The notes under the pieces are model-generated. The model saw only the letters and a program-made list of their open reading frames with translations. It ran no database searches and had not been told where the DNA came from. Shown here piece by piece: positions 6,503 to 14,419 of a DNA stretch of 27,463 nt. Each line of letters starts with the position of its first letter. Position 1 is the stretch's first letter. This stretch comes from JAAEUE01 sp039180225. GTDB lineage: Bacteria > Pseudomonadota > Alphaproteobacteria > Rhizobiales > CAJQND01. Made by a program: the position numbers and the translations under genes. The stretch covers positions 1 to 27,463 of the forward strand of contig JBCDDQ010000014.1 of NCBI GenBank assembly GCA_039180225.1, read 5' to 3'.

Positions 6503-7645
6503 ATGACACTGAAAACGCTGAAGAGCTTTGGGGTGGCTTTGTTTATGGCCGTAGCCGCCAGTCTGGCAACGCCGGCTGATGCGCAAGACCTGATCAACGC
6601 TTTGCGCCAGCAAGGCTACAGCCAAATCAAAATCACCAAGCAAACCTTCAAAAGGATCAACTTTGAAGCTTGCCAGGATGGCATACGGTATTTAGTGAAG
6701 ATGACGGCTCTGGGCCGGGTCCGCTCAAAGACGCAGATTGGGGAATGCCGCCGGCCAGGTCTTTCTGTTGAACAGGTGCGGCGCAAATTGCGCGAAGAAG
6801 GCTATAATCGCATCAAGTTTACCGACCGCGAGCTGCCGCGATACGTGGCAGAGGCGTGCCGGCGCGACCGCAGAGTGGAGCTTATCCTGTCCAGGCGCGG
6901 CGAAATCAGGGATGCCCGCCGGATCGGCCGCTGTGCGCCGCCCATCGATCCGCGCGACATCGCCCGCGTGTTACGCGATCAGGGCTATAGCCGCATCAAA
7001 GTGACCGACAACCAATTGCCGCGTTATGCGGCAGAGGCCTGCCGGAAGGGAGAGCGCTTCGAGCTCCGCATGAACCGGTTTGGCGAGATCCGCGACGAAC
7101 GCCGCATCGGCACCTGCCGGCGCCCGATCAATCCGGACCAAATCGCGCGTATCCTGCGTGACAAGGGCTACACCCGCGTTCAGATCATAGATGATCGACT
7201 GCCGCGTTACTTGGCTGAGGCGTGCCGGAAGAATGATCGCATGGAGGTCACCCTCAACCGTTTTGGAGATATTGTGGAGCAATTGCGGATCAGCGGTTGC
7301 CGGCCGGCTCTTAGCGCAAAACAGTTTTTGAAAGTGCTGCGCGACCGGGGCTACAGGCGGATCCGCTACCGGGGCCAAGATGGCACGGATTTCCTCGTAC
7401 GTGCCTGTTACCAAAACAAGCGCTATCGGGCGCGCTTCTCCCAGTATGGCGAAGTGTTGACGCGCCGCAATGCAGGCCCTTGTGTGTCCACCACGTTGGA
7501 CGCCTTGGCGGCCCGCATGCGCAAGCGTGGAATGGAGCAACTTACCTTTGTGGTTGAAGGCTGCCGGAATGGCCGCAAGTACCGCACAAGGGTGGATGCG
7601 TTTGGGGATCCGATCGAGCGCGAACGCCTGGGTCGGTGCAACTGA
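6503..7645 (+). CDS. Secreted protein with six PepSY-like two-cysteine repeats
   Basis: An exported 380-residue protein. The ATG at 6503 has GGGAGG 8 bases upstream; a GTG directly before it is also possible. Residues 1 to about 28 form a Sec signal peptide (hydrophobic ALFMAVAASLA, then TPADAQ). The rest is six tandem units of 53-61 residues. Units 2-4 are exactly 61 residues with the pattern LRxxGYxRI...LPRYxAEAC...R.GEI...RIGxC; units 1 and 5 are slightly shorter and unit 6 is 53 residues. Each unit has two Cys, 25 residues apart in units 2-5, suggesting one disulfide per repeat in the periplasm. The helix-then-strands pattern with a closing GEI-type turn resembles PepSY domains, but I cannot assign a family or function. 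The protein is strongly basic. It has its own terminator at 7651-7706. Confidence 0.8.
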   Translation: MTLKTLKSFGVALFMAVAASLATPADAQDLINALRQQGYSQIKITKQTFKRINFEACQDGIRYLVKMTALGRVRSKTQIGECRRPGLSVEQVRRKLREEGYNRIKFTDRELPRYVAEACRRDRRVELILSRRGEIRDARRIGRCAPPIDPRDIARVLRDQGYSRIKVTDNQLPRYAAEACRKGERFELRMNRFGEIRDERRIGTCRRPINPDQIARILRDKGYTRVQIIDDRLPRYLAEACRKNDRMEVTLNRFGDIVEQLRISGCRPALSAKQFLKVLRDRGYRRIRYRGQDGTDFLVRACYQNKRYRARFSQYGEVLTRRNAGPCVSTTLDALAARMRKRGMEQLTFVVEGCRNGRKYRTRVDAFGDPIERERLGRCN

Positions 7646-7650
7646 TTGTC

Positions 7651-7706
7651 AGCCTAAAAAGATAGTGTTGTGTTTTTTTGAACCAAAAAGTTGGTTTTTT
7701 TAGGCT
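7651..7706 (+). terminator. Nested hairpin terminator after the repeat protein
   Basis: An inner hairpin AACCAA-AAAG-TTGGTT (7681-7696) is followed directly by a T-run to 7701, a clear intrinsic terminator for the gene ending at 7645. Around it, AGCCTAAAAA (7651-7660) is complementary to TTTTTAGGCT (7697-7706), so a larger outer stem can form that uses up the T-run. The A-rich/T-rich layout could also work in the opposite direction. Confidence 0.8.
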
Positions 7707-7730
7707 TCTGTTAACGAGGATTGGGCCTTG

Positions 7731-8177
7731 ATGGCACCATCACATGCTGAGGTGCTGCCAATGACCAATGTTGCGCGTTCTTATCTCGCTCGAAAAGACG
7801 AAGTTACTGTCTCATCGGAACTTATCGAAGAGGTCACCAACTCCGGCCCGGCTGATGCGGTATCGGTTGCGTCCACCTTGCCGGAAGCCCAAAGGGCCAT
7901 TCTGGCGCAGTTTTGCTATGGCCGGCGGCATTTGCGCCATCTTGGTCTGCTGATTGCGGGAACGTTGAGCAAGCAGACTTTGATGAACACGTTCGGTGGG
8001 GCCTGGGAAGTCATCTACAAACAGGCACAAGATCCAGAAAAGACCCTGGCGTCGGAGAAGCGTCCGGCCAGTGAACAGGTTAAACGGTCCATCAGTCTGG
8101 CCACGGTGGGCCAAGCACCGGTGAGTTCGGTTGAAGAGGACGATCTAGACCTGGAAGATGACGAAGAAGGGCTCTAG
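7731..8177 (+). CDS. Hypothetical protein with acidic C-terminal tail
   Basis: 148 residues from the ATG at 7731 (AGGA about 10 bases upstream). A TTG immediately before it is a less likely start, and the ATG at 7761 (MTNVARSYLARKDE) is a real alternative. I do not recognise a family. The middle (about residues 50-100: LPEAQRAILAQFCYGRRHLR, LLIAGTLSKQTLMNTFGGAW) looks like a compact helical domain. The last dozen residues are strongly acidic (EEDDLDLEDDEEGL), as in many proteins that bind basic partners. No signal peptide is evident, so it is probably cytoplasmic. It lies after the terminator of the basic, exported repeat protein, so it is probably transcribed separately. It converges with the GMC gene. 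Confidence 0.65.
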   Translation: MAPSHAEVLPMTNVARSYLARKDEVTVSSELIEEVTNSGPADAVSVASTLPEAQRAILAQFCYGRRHLRHLGLLIAGTLSKQTLMNTFGGAWEVIYKQAQDPEKTLASEKRPASEQVKRSISLATVGQAPVSSVEEDDLDLEDDEEGL

Positions 8178-8185
8178 CACCTCAG

Positions 8186-9835
8186 TCAGTTCGTTCCCTC
8201 CGAAAAGTGGAACCGGGCGTGGAAGGGCTCCAGCTGGGGCTGCCCAAGAATAAAGTCGGCCGCCCGCCTGGCAATCATCTGGGTTGGGGCGTTCAAGTTG
8301 GCGCTGATGATCTGAGGCATCACCGATGCATCCACCACGCGCAATCCGGAAATCCCGTGAACTTTAAGCTCCTCATCCACCACGGCCATGGCATCTGAAC
8401 CCATGCGGCAGGTGCCGCAAGGGTGATAGTCCGTCTCGGTCAGCTGGCGCACCGCTGCTTCAATCTCCTGGTCGGTTTTGGCCCCAGCGGAGGGGCCAAG
8501 CTCTGCGCCGCGGAACCGGTCAAAGGCGCGTTGGGCCACAAGGTCCCGGGCCACATGCACACCTTCCACCAATTCGCGCGCATCTTCAGGTGCACTGAGA
8601 TAGTCGAAGTGCAGGGCGGGGCGCTCCAGAGGGTTGGCTGACTTCAGTTCAATATGCCCGCTGCTTTTGGGGCGCAGCTGATCGATTTGAAGGGTGAAGG
8701 CCTGCTCAAGATGGATCTTGGTGCCTTCATACTCAACACCCACAGGGCCGAAATGATATTGCAGATTGGGGTAGGGCACATCCGCATTTCCGCGCACCAG
8801 GCCGCCGGCTTCCCAGATGTTGGAGGACGCGATGCCGGAGCGGTCCACCATCCAGCGTGCGCCGGCCAGAGCCTTGCGGAAAGGATTGGTGATCTTGTGG
8901 ATTGTGACCGGCTCCAGGCAGGAAAATTTGAGCGCAACCGTTGCATGATCCTGGAGGTTGCGCCCGACGCCGGGCAAATCAACCAATGGGGTGACGCCGC
9001 GCTCGCGCAGGTGATCGGCGGGGCCGATCCCCGACAGCATCAAAAGCTGGGGCGAGTTGATGGCCCCGCCTGAGGAGATCACTTCCTTTTCCACTTCCAC
9101 GCGGTGGCGCTCGCCCTGATGGTCAAACTCCACGCCTGAGACCCGATTGCCCTCCACAAGAAGGCGGTGGACCATGGCGTCCGTCTTCAAGGTGAGATTA
9201 TCGCGGGTCAGCGCCGGCCTTAAATGAGCCACCGCCGCGCTGCAGCGCCGGCCATTCTTCTTGGTGCTGTCCAGCCTGGCCACGCCTTCAGGCCTGTACC
9301 CGTTGAGATCATCTGAGGTGCCTTGGCCGGACTGCTCTCCGGCCTCCAGAAAAGCATCGTAGAGCGTGTTCTCATAACACCCCTTGGTCACGCCCAGCGG
9401 CCCGCCGGCGCCGCGCCAATCGTTGGCGCCCCGGTCACTGTTCTCGCTCGCCTTAAAATACGGCAGGCACTGCGCGTAGCTCCATTTGGACAGGCCCAGC
9501 TCGCCGGCCCAGCGGTCATAGTCCAGCGGATGACCACGCATATAGACCATGGCGTTTATGGAGGACGATCCCCCAACCACGCGCCCGCGCGGCATGTCCA
9601 CCTTGCGCTGGTAGAGCTCCGGCTCGGCCTCGGTTTGATAGTTCCAGTTGATAGAGGGGTCTTTGTAGACCTTGTAAACACCGGCGGGAACATGGATGAA
9701 AATGCTGCGGTCCATGGGGCCGGCTTCTAAGATGAGCACTTGGTTTCGCCCGTCAGCGCTCAGGCGGTTGGCGAGCACGCATCCGGCCGAGCCCGCACCA
9801 ATAATCACGTAATCATATCGAAACGGTTTCGCCAC
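8186..9835 (-). CDS. GMC family FAD-dependent oxidoreductase (choline dehydrogenase-like)
   Basis: GMC enzymes oxidise alcohols using FAD. This 549-residue protein has the N-terminal dinucleotide fold (YVIIGAGSAGCVLANRLS, about residues 9-26), the GMC signature GRVVGGSSSINAMVYMRG near residue 84, the second signature GAINSPQLLMLSGIGP near 256, and the catalytic pair H471 (in YHPCGTCRMG) and N515 (in SANLNAPTQM). It belongs to the BetA/alkanol dehydrogenase branch, but the substrate cannot be decided from sequence. The start is GTG at 9835-9833. It lies 9 bp downstream of the DUF1989 gene, almost certainly in one transcript; no betaine aldehyde dehydrogenase or BetI gene is nearby, which argues against a classical bet operon. 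Confidence 0.93.
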   Translation of the reverse strand: MAKPFRYDYVIIGAGSAGCVLANRLSADGRNQVLILEAGPMDRSIFIHVPAGVYKVYKDPSINWNYQTEAEPELYQRKVDMPRGRVVGGSSSINAMVYMRGHPLDYDRWAGELGLSKWSYAQCLPYFKASENSDRGANDWRGAGGPLGVTKGCYENTLYDAFLEAGEQSGQGTSDDLNGYRPEGVARLDSTKKNGRRCSAAVAHLRPALTRDNLTLKTDAMVHRLLVEGNRVSGVEFDHQGERHRVEVEKEVISSGGAINSPQLLMLSGIGPADHLRERGVTPLVDLPGVGRNLQDHATVALKFSCLEPVTIHKITNPFRKALAGARWMVDRSGIASSNIWEAGGLVRGNADVPYPNLQYHFGPVGVEYEGTKIHLEQAFTLQIDQLRPKSSGHIELKSANPLERPALHFDYLSAPEDARELVEGVHVARDLVAQRAFDRFRGAELGPSAGAKTDQEIEAAVRQLTETDYHPCGTCRMGSDAMAVVDEELKVHGISGLRVVDASVMPQIISANLNAPTQMIARRAADFILGQPQLEPFHARFHFSEGTN

Positions 9836-9844
9836 GGCGCTGTC

Positions 9845-10450
9845 TCACTGCAAGATTTGGAAATGGCATTCCACGGGCGAGCCCGCGTTCACGGGCAAGA
9901 TGTCCTGCGGACAGCACGACATGGCGGCGACACAATCCATCTCGGCGCGCAGCACAACATAGTCACCGGGCTTGGAAACCGGCTCTCCCCAGCTTGTGCC
10001 GCCATCGTCGGCAACGGGGATGTTCATCCAAAGATTGAGCGGGCTTGGGGTTTCCAGGTCTTCGTGACCCAGTTGCGCCATGGCCTCGCGCAAATTGTCG
10101 GTGCAGTTGTCGTGATAGCCCTCAAAGCCCAGTAGGTGATATCGATGGGTGTCGCAGGCGGCCATCAGGGTGTCATGAATGCCCGGTGAGGTGTCCTCTA
10201 CAAAGTGCAGGATGGGCCGGCGCGCATTGGTGTGGAGGTCTTGCCCGGCTTTGGGGAAGATGGTGGTCAGCGTGGCGCGCAGATGCTCCATGGAGAGGAA
10301 CTCGGATGGATCTTCTGCGTTAAAGGCCCAGAAGTCGACCACTTGATGGCCGTGCGTGTTGATAATCTTGATGGACTGGCCCCGTTTGAGGTGCGCGGCC
10401 TTGCCTTTGCGGGCCGGGATGATTTGGAGGGTGTCGGAAGAAAGGGACAT
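9845..10450 (-). CDS. DUF1989 / urea carboxylase-associated family protein
   Basis: A 201-residue protein from the ATG at 10450 (MSLSSDTLQIIPARKGK). An upstream TTG at 10480 would add ten residues that do not resemble the family. Family hallmarks are GHQVVDFWAFN, the FEGYHDNCTDNLREAM segment, the NLWMNIPV strand, and a C-terminal DCVAAMSCCPQDILPVN motif whose Cys/His/Asp residues are probable metal or catalytic ligands. Relatives occur with urea/guanidine carboxylases, where paired DUF1989 proteins act as carboxyguanidine deiminase. Here there is one copy and no carboxylase, so that role is not implied. It is the first gene of a two-gene operon with the GMC oxidoreductase and is divergent from an EamA transporter. 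Confidence 0.85.
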   Translation of the reverse strand: MSLSSDTLQIIPARKGKAAHLKRGQSIKIINTHGHQVVDFWAFNAEDPSEFLSMEHLRATLTTIFPKAGQDLHTNARRPILHFVEDTSPGIHDTLMAACDTHRYHLLGFEGYHDNCTDNLREAMAQLGHEDLETPSPLNLWMNIPVADDGGTSWGEPVSKPGDYVVLRAEMDCVAAMSCCPQDILPVNAGSPVECHFQILQ

Positions 10451-10547
10451 AAGGTCAAGTTCTCTCGTCGTCAGGCGCAATCTTGTGATACAGAACGGCT
10501 CTAGACGTTATGCGTAATCCTCAAACCCTTCAACCGTCTCAGCCTAT

Positions 10548-11483
10548 ATGAGCCAAACTCCCACGTCCGGCGACGTTTCCCAGCCGCTTCCCGCTGCCGG
10601 TTTCTTCCTTTTGGCGGGGGTTACGTTGTTTTGGGGTGCCAACTGGCCGGGCATGAAAATCGCGTTGGCCGAATTGCCCGTCTGGTGGTTCCGCAGCATG
10701 AGCGTCGGGGCGGGCGCCTTGGGCCTGTTGGTTATTGCGCGCCTGTCTCACGGCACGCTCAAGGTAACTCTGCGAGAGATGGTGCCACTGACGATTTGCG
10801 CCATATTTGCCATCATGGGCTGGCACGTTTTCGCCGCTTATGGAGTGTCCATGATGCCGGCGGGCCGGGCCTCGATTATCGCCTTCACCATGCCCGTCTG
10901 GGCCTCGATCTTTGGCAGCTTCCTGATCGGCGAGCCGTTCACCAAGCCCAAGGTGATTGGTCTGCTTCTGGGGCTGGCCGGGCTTGCGGTGTTGATGGGC
11001 GAAGATCTGGTTGTGCTGGGTGCTGCGCCCGTGGGCGGGCTGTTCATGCTGATGGCTGCGATCTCTTGGGGTTTCGGGACGGTGCTCTTTAAGCGCCAGG
11101 CCTGGAGCGCACCGGTGGCCACCATTGTGGGCTGGCAACTGCTGACCGCGTTTGTGCCGATTACCGTTGTGGCTTTGCTGACAGAGCCGGTGCCGGATCT
11201 AACAGCGCTCAGCGCCAAGACTTGGTGGGCGCTGGCCTATCTGTTTGCCTTGCCCATGGTTTTCTGCCAGTGGGCCTATTTCAAGGTGGTCACAATCTTT
11301 CCCGCCGCCATTGCGGCCATGGGCACATTGGCGGTGCCCATCGTTGGGGTTTATTCCAGCGCGCTGATCTTGGGCGAGCCGGTGGGCTGGCAGGAACTGA
11401 CAGCATTGGTCTTGATCTGCTCAGCGCTTGCCAGTGTGCTGGTGGTGCCGGCGCTGCTCAACGGGAAGGGGCGGGAGGTATGA
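10548..11483 (+). CDS. EamA/DMT family transporter
   Basis: An inner-membrane protein of 311 residues with about ten hydrophobic segments in two homologous EamA halves, the usual drug/metabolite transporter architecture. The first half contains FFLLAGVTLFWGANWPGMKIAL and FRSMSVGAGALGLLVI; the halves meet near residue 155. The conserved repeat ends AAYGVSMMPAGRASIIAFTMPVW and VVTIFPAAIAAMGTLAVPIV are visible. The ATG at 10548 fits the family start, although no strong Shine-Dalgarno sequence is seen. It is divergent from the DUF1989-GMC operon across about 97 bp, so it might move the substrate or product of that pathway; this is inference from position only. Confidence 0.9.
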   Translation: MSQTPTSGDVSQPLPAAGFFLLAGVTLFWGANWPGMKIALAELPVWWFRSMSVGAGALGLLVIARLSHGTLKVTLREMVPLTICAIFAIMGWHVFAAYGVSMMPAGRASIIAFTMPVWASIFGSFLIGEPFTKPKVIGLLLGLAGLAVLMGEDLVVLGAAPVGGLFMLMAAISWGFGTVLFKRQAWSAPVATIVGWQLLTAFVPITVVALLTEPVPDLTALSAKTWWALAYLFALPMVFCQWAYFKVVTIFPAAIAAMGTLAVPIVGVYSSALILGEPVGWQELTALVLICSALASVLVVPALLNGKGREV

Positions 11484-11517
11484 GACGTATGTGCGATGAA
11501 ACGGTCGACGCTCCGCG

Positions 11518-12201
11518 CTAACCCAGCTTGAACCGCCGGCGCAGCATCTCTTCGCCCTTGGGGTTAAACGCAACGATGCGTGTGCCCTCCACCCGCTTGG
11601 CCCAGCCAAGCTCATAGATCCTGTCAAGCAAGGCCGCCCCCACGCTGCCGGCAAGATGTGACCTCCGGACGCTCCAGTCCAGGCAGGAGCGGCACAGCGG
11701 ACGGCGCTTCTTTGAGATTGTGTCAAGATCTATGCCGAAGGCAATCAGTTCCGCTTTGCCCTGTTCGGTAAGCTGGGGCAGTTCATCCTGGCTGTCCAGC
11801 CAGCCCTCCCGGTAAAGACTGTCGAACAGCTCAACGCCCAGATCGCCGGCCAAGTGGTCGTAACACACCCGCGCTTTACGCAAGGCCGGCTCCTTGGGTC
11901 CGGTGCGCACCCGGCTGGGTTTGCGTTTGGCGGCAAGACCCATCAGGCTCTCCAACACTTCAGCCACCTGGTGATCGGTCAGCCTGAAGTACCGGTGCCG
12001 GCCTTGCTTTTGCGGTTGAATGAACTTGGCCTCAGTGAGCTTTGCCAAATGTGTGCTGGCGGTTTGTTTGGTGACGCCGGCCTCGCCGGCAAGCTCTGTG
12101 GCGGTCAGGGCCCCGCCGCCCATAAGCGCTGTGAGAATGTTGGCCCGGGCCGGATCGCCGATCAGCGCCGCCAGGCTTGCAATGTCCGGTCCGTATTTCA
12201 T
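11518..12201 (-). CDS. ArsR family winged-helix transcriptional regulator
   Basis: A 227-residue regulator from the ATG at 12201 (MKYGPDIASLAALIGDPARA). A GTG at 12234 would add eleven residues running through the putative operator, so the ATG is preferred. The N-terminal winged HTH (about residues 8-85) shows TATELAGEAGVTKQTASTHL and a wing HRYFRL. The long C-terminal extension contains a conserved LCRSCLDWSVRRSHLAGSVG segment with two Cys, typical of a larger ArsR subgroup rather than the small metal sensors. It is divergent from a NIPSNAP/ABM gene pair, which is a recurrent neighbourhood for this subgroup and its probable regulatory target. The inducer is unknown. Confidence 0.88.
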   Translation of the reverse strand: MKYGPDIASLAALIGDPARANILTALMGGGALTATELAGEAGVTKQTASTHLAKLTEAKFIQPQKQGRHRYFRLTDHQVAEVLESLMGLAAKRKPSRVRTGPKEPALRKARVCYDHLAGDLGVELFDSLYREGWLDSQDELPQLTEQGKAELIAFGIDLDTISKKRRPLCRSCLDWSVRRSHLAGSVGAALLDRIYELGWAKRVEGTRIVAFNPKGEEMLRRRFKLG

Positions 12202-12202
12202 A

Positions 12203-12220
12203 GTTCGATCATAAGCGAAC
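12203..12220. promoter_or_regulatory. Candidate ArsR-type operator
   Basis: GTTCG (12203-12207) and CGAAC (12216-12220) form an inverted repeat with an 8-base spacer; allowing one mismatch, the arms extend to TAGTTCG and CGAACCA. The site directly abuts the regulator's start codon and lies in the intergenic region shared with the divergent NIPSNAP gene, as expected for an autoregulated divergent switch. Confidence 0.5.
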
Positions 12221-12275
12221 CATGGCGGTTGCACAATCTGCTACTTCACCCTCCTGACAAAAAGGAGAACCCCCC

Positions 12276-12605
12276 ATGATCACCTGCTTTATCACCTACG
12301 AGATCGACCCCTTCAAACGTGCTCAGTTTGAGCAGTATGCCAAGAGCTGGGGAGAAGCCATTCCCCGGTGTGGGGCCGATTTGATCGGCTATTTCAGCCC
12401 CCATGAAGGTTCGGCCACCACGGCCTATGGCGTTTACAACATCGCAAGTCTGGCCGAGTATGAAGCCTACCGCGCCCGGCTTGCGAGAGATCCTCAAGGC
12501 AAGGCAAATTATGAGTTTGCGCGCAAAGAACAGTTCATCCGCCGCGAAGAGCGCGCGTTTTTCACGCTCGCATCGGCCCCACATAGCGAGCTTATCACCA
12601 CATGA
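12276..12605 (+). CDS. NIPSNAP family protein
   Basis: A 109-residue dimeric alpha+beta barrel protein. MITCFITYEIDPFKRAQFEQYAKSWGEAIPRCGADLIGYF and the following SATTAYGVYNIASLAEYEAYR are characteristic of bacterial NIPSNAP proteins, whose biochemical role is mostly unknown. A strong AAGGAGA lies upstream of the ATG. The stop codon overlaps the next start (ATGA at 12602-12605), so the two proteins are translationally coupled and probably work together. Divergent from the ArsR-type regulator. Confidence 0.9.
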   Translation: MITCFITYEIDPFKRAQFEQYAKSWGEAIPRCGADLIGYFSPHEGSATTAYGVYNIASLAEYEAYRARLARDPQGKANYEFARKEQFIRREERAFFTLASAPHSELITT

Positions 12606-12946
12606 TAGCCATTATCTTTGAAGTTGAGCCTCATTCTGAGACCGCTTCCACTTACTTCGATATTGCCGGGGATCTGAAGCCGGTGCTGGAGAAGATGGAT
12701 GGGTTCATATCCGTGGAGCGCTTTGAAAGTCTGATGCAGCCGGGAAAGTTCTTGTCCCTGTCTTTTTGGCGCGACGAGGAGGCGGTGAAGCGATGGCGCA
12801 ACATGGAGGCGCATCGTCAGGCCCAAGCGGCTGGGCGGGAGGGAATCTTCAGAGGTTACCGGCTGCGGGTCGCACATGTGCTCAGGGATTACGGCCTAAA
12901 CGAGCGGGCCGAGGCGCCCGCCGATTCCCTTCAAACCCACGGCTGA
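12602..12946 (+). CDS. Antibiotic biosynthesis monooxygenase (ABM)-fold protein
   Basis: A 114-residue protein with the ABM/ferredoxin-like fold: MIAIIFEVEPHSETASTYFD at the start, then LEKMDGFISVERFES, and the core FLSLSFWRDEEAVKRWRNMEAH followed by RVAHVLRDYG. ABM-fold members include quinol monooxygenases and haem-degrading enzymes, but many are uncharacterised; nothing here supports true antibiotic synthesis. The start overlaps the NIPSNAP stop by four bases. It shares the general fold of its partner, so a heteromeric complex is conceivable. Confidence 0.88.
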   Translation: MIAIIFEVEPHSETASTYFDIAGDLKPVLEKMDGFISVERFESLMQPGKFLSLSFWRDEEAVKRWRNMEAHRQAQAAGREGIFRGYRLRVAHVLRDYGLNERAEAPADSLQTHG

Positions 12947-12957
12947 GCTCGGCGCGA

Positions 12958-14349
12958 TTACAGCACCTTGCCCGGATTCATGATGTTTGCCGGGTCGAAG
13001 ACCTGTTTGATGGAGGCCATCAGTTCGAGCTGGTGTGCGGGCACGTTCTCTCGCAGGGAGGCGCGCTTCTCGATCCCGATGCCATGTTCAGCAGAAAACG
13101 AACCACCCACCTCCGTGAGGCCGACATTCACGGCGCGCCGTATGGCATCCTGCAACTCCGGAACGGGCTCTCCGCGGCTGATGGAGAGGTGGATGTTGCC
13201 GTCGGCCAAGTGGCCCAGGGTGAAGATCTTAAGCTCAGGATGGATGGCCTCAATTCGGCTTTTGAGGCCTTCGGTGTAGGCCGGCAGGTGGCTTACAGGC
13301 AACGAAATGTCATAGGACACGCCGCGAGGATAGCGCCGATCCACCAAGAACACATCCTCGCGGATGGCATAGAACTTGGCTCGGTCGCTCTCTGATTTGG
13401 CGAAGATGGCATTGGAAATTTCTTCATGTTCAGCGCAGCTTAGGAGCGTTTCTGACAAAAGTGATTCATGTGTTTCGGGTGCATCAATGAGCAGGAACAC
13501 CGCATTCGGATCGCTTTCAAAGGCGAACGTGGAGCTCTCACCGCGTTCTTCCGCCGTAACCCGTGCATAACCGGCCGACATATACTCCATGGCCAGGAGC
13601 TGAAGCCCCGTCTCGGCGCGCAGGCGCATGAACGCCTTCACAGCGCCGGCCTCATCGGGGCAGCTCACCAGTGCGGTGGCCTTAGCGCCGTCGATAGGGG
13701 CCAAGCTCACACTGATCTTGGTGAGGAAACCAAGGGTGCCCTCTGAGCCAATCAGAAGGTGGCGCACCGCATAACCCTCGTTGGATTTGGTAACTTTCTT
13801 AAGATCTGTGTAAATCTGGCCATTGCCCAGCACAGCTTCCAGACCCAGGACCCGGTGGCGCATGACGCCGTGCCGAAAGCTCTGCTGGCCGCCTGCATTC
13901 GTGGCCACCATGCCGCCGATCGTGGCGCTGTCTCGGGCACCGAGGTCAATGCCGGGAGACAGGCCAATTTCGGCTGCCGCATGCTGCAAGGTGGCAAGCG
14001 TGACCCCTGGCTCCACCAGGGCCGCGCCTGCCGCTTCGTCCAACTCCAGGATCTTGGTGAGCCGGTGAGCGCTCAGAACCAGTTGTCCTGCTTGTGAGGT
14101 TGCCGCGCCGGCCAAACTGGTGCGCCCGCCGTGAGGCACGAGGGCGATGGAATGATCGGCGCACCAGGCGATGAGTGCTTGGGCTTCCTCAGTGGACGCC
14201 GGCGCGACCATAAGGCCGGCATCCAGATTATGCTCATCAAGCCCTGGGTCCAGAAGGCTCACGCGCTCTGGGGAAACCAGGCTCTCAGCGTCCACGATCT
14301 TGGCGAGGCTTGTGATCAGGTTTTCTGCGGTTGGGGCTGGGTTCAGCAT
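12958..14349 (-). CDS. FAD-binding oxidase, GlcD / D-2-hydroxyacid dehydrogenase type
   Basis: A 463-residue flavoprotein of the VAO/PCMH family. The FAD-binding half includes PHGGRTSLAGAATS (about residues 73-86), a SPGIDLGARDSATIGGMVATNAGG segment split by short variable residues, and IGSEGTLGF. The C-terminal half has the metal-binding GHLADGNIHL and FSAEHGIG motifs typical of D-lactate and D-2-hydroxyglutarate dehydrogenases and glycolate oxidase subunit GlcD. No GlcE, GlcF or iron-sulfur partner is adjacent, so it is more like the single-subunit D-2-hydroxyacid dehydrogenases passing electrons to ETF or a quinone. The ATG at 14349 has AAGGGGA about 9 bases upstream. The exact substrate is not determined. 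Confidence 0.9.
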   Translation of the reverse strand: MLNPAPTAENLITSLAKIVDAESLVSPERVSLLDPGLDEHNLDAGLMVAPASTEEAQALIAWCADHSIALVPHGGRTSLAGAATSQAGQLVLSAHRLTKILELDEAAGAALVEPGVTLATLQHAAAEIGLSPGIDLGARDSATIGGMVATNAGGQQSFRHGVMRHRVLGLEAVLGNGQIYTDLKKVTKSNEGYAVRHLLIGSEGTLGFLTKISVSLAPIDGAKATALVSCPDEAGAVKAFMRLRAETGLQLLAMEYMSAGYARVTAEERGESSTFAFESDPNAVFLLIDAPETHESLLSETLLSCAEHEEISNAIFAKSESDRAKFYAIREDVFLVDRRYPRGVSYDISLPVSHLPAYTEGLKSRIEAIHPELKIFTLGHLADGNIHLSISRGEPVPELQDAIRRAVNVGLTEVGGSFSAEHGIGIEKRASLRENVPAHQLELMASIKQVFDPANIMNPGKVL

Positions 14350-14419
14350 AAGGTTAGGTCCCCTTACTAGCGGCAGGCGAAACCCTGCGTCGAACGTCTG
14401 ATGCAGTCAAGAACCGGAA

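Noticed and set aside
12602..12946. Antibiotic biosynthesis function for the ABM-fold protein
   Set aside because: The name is only the fold family; no biosynthetic genes surround it.
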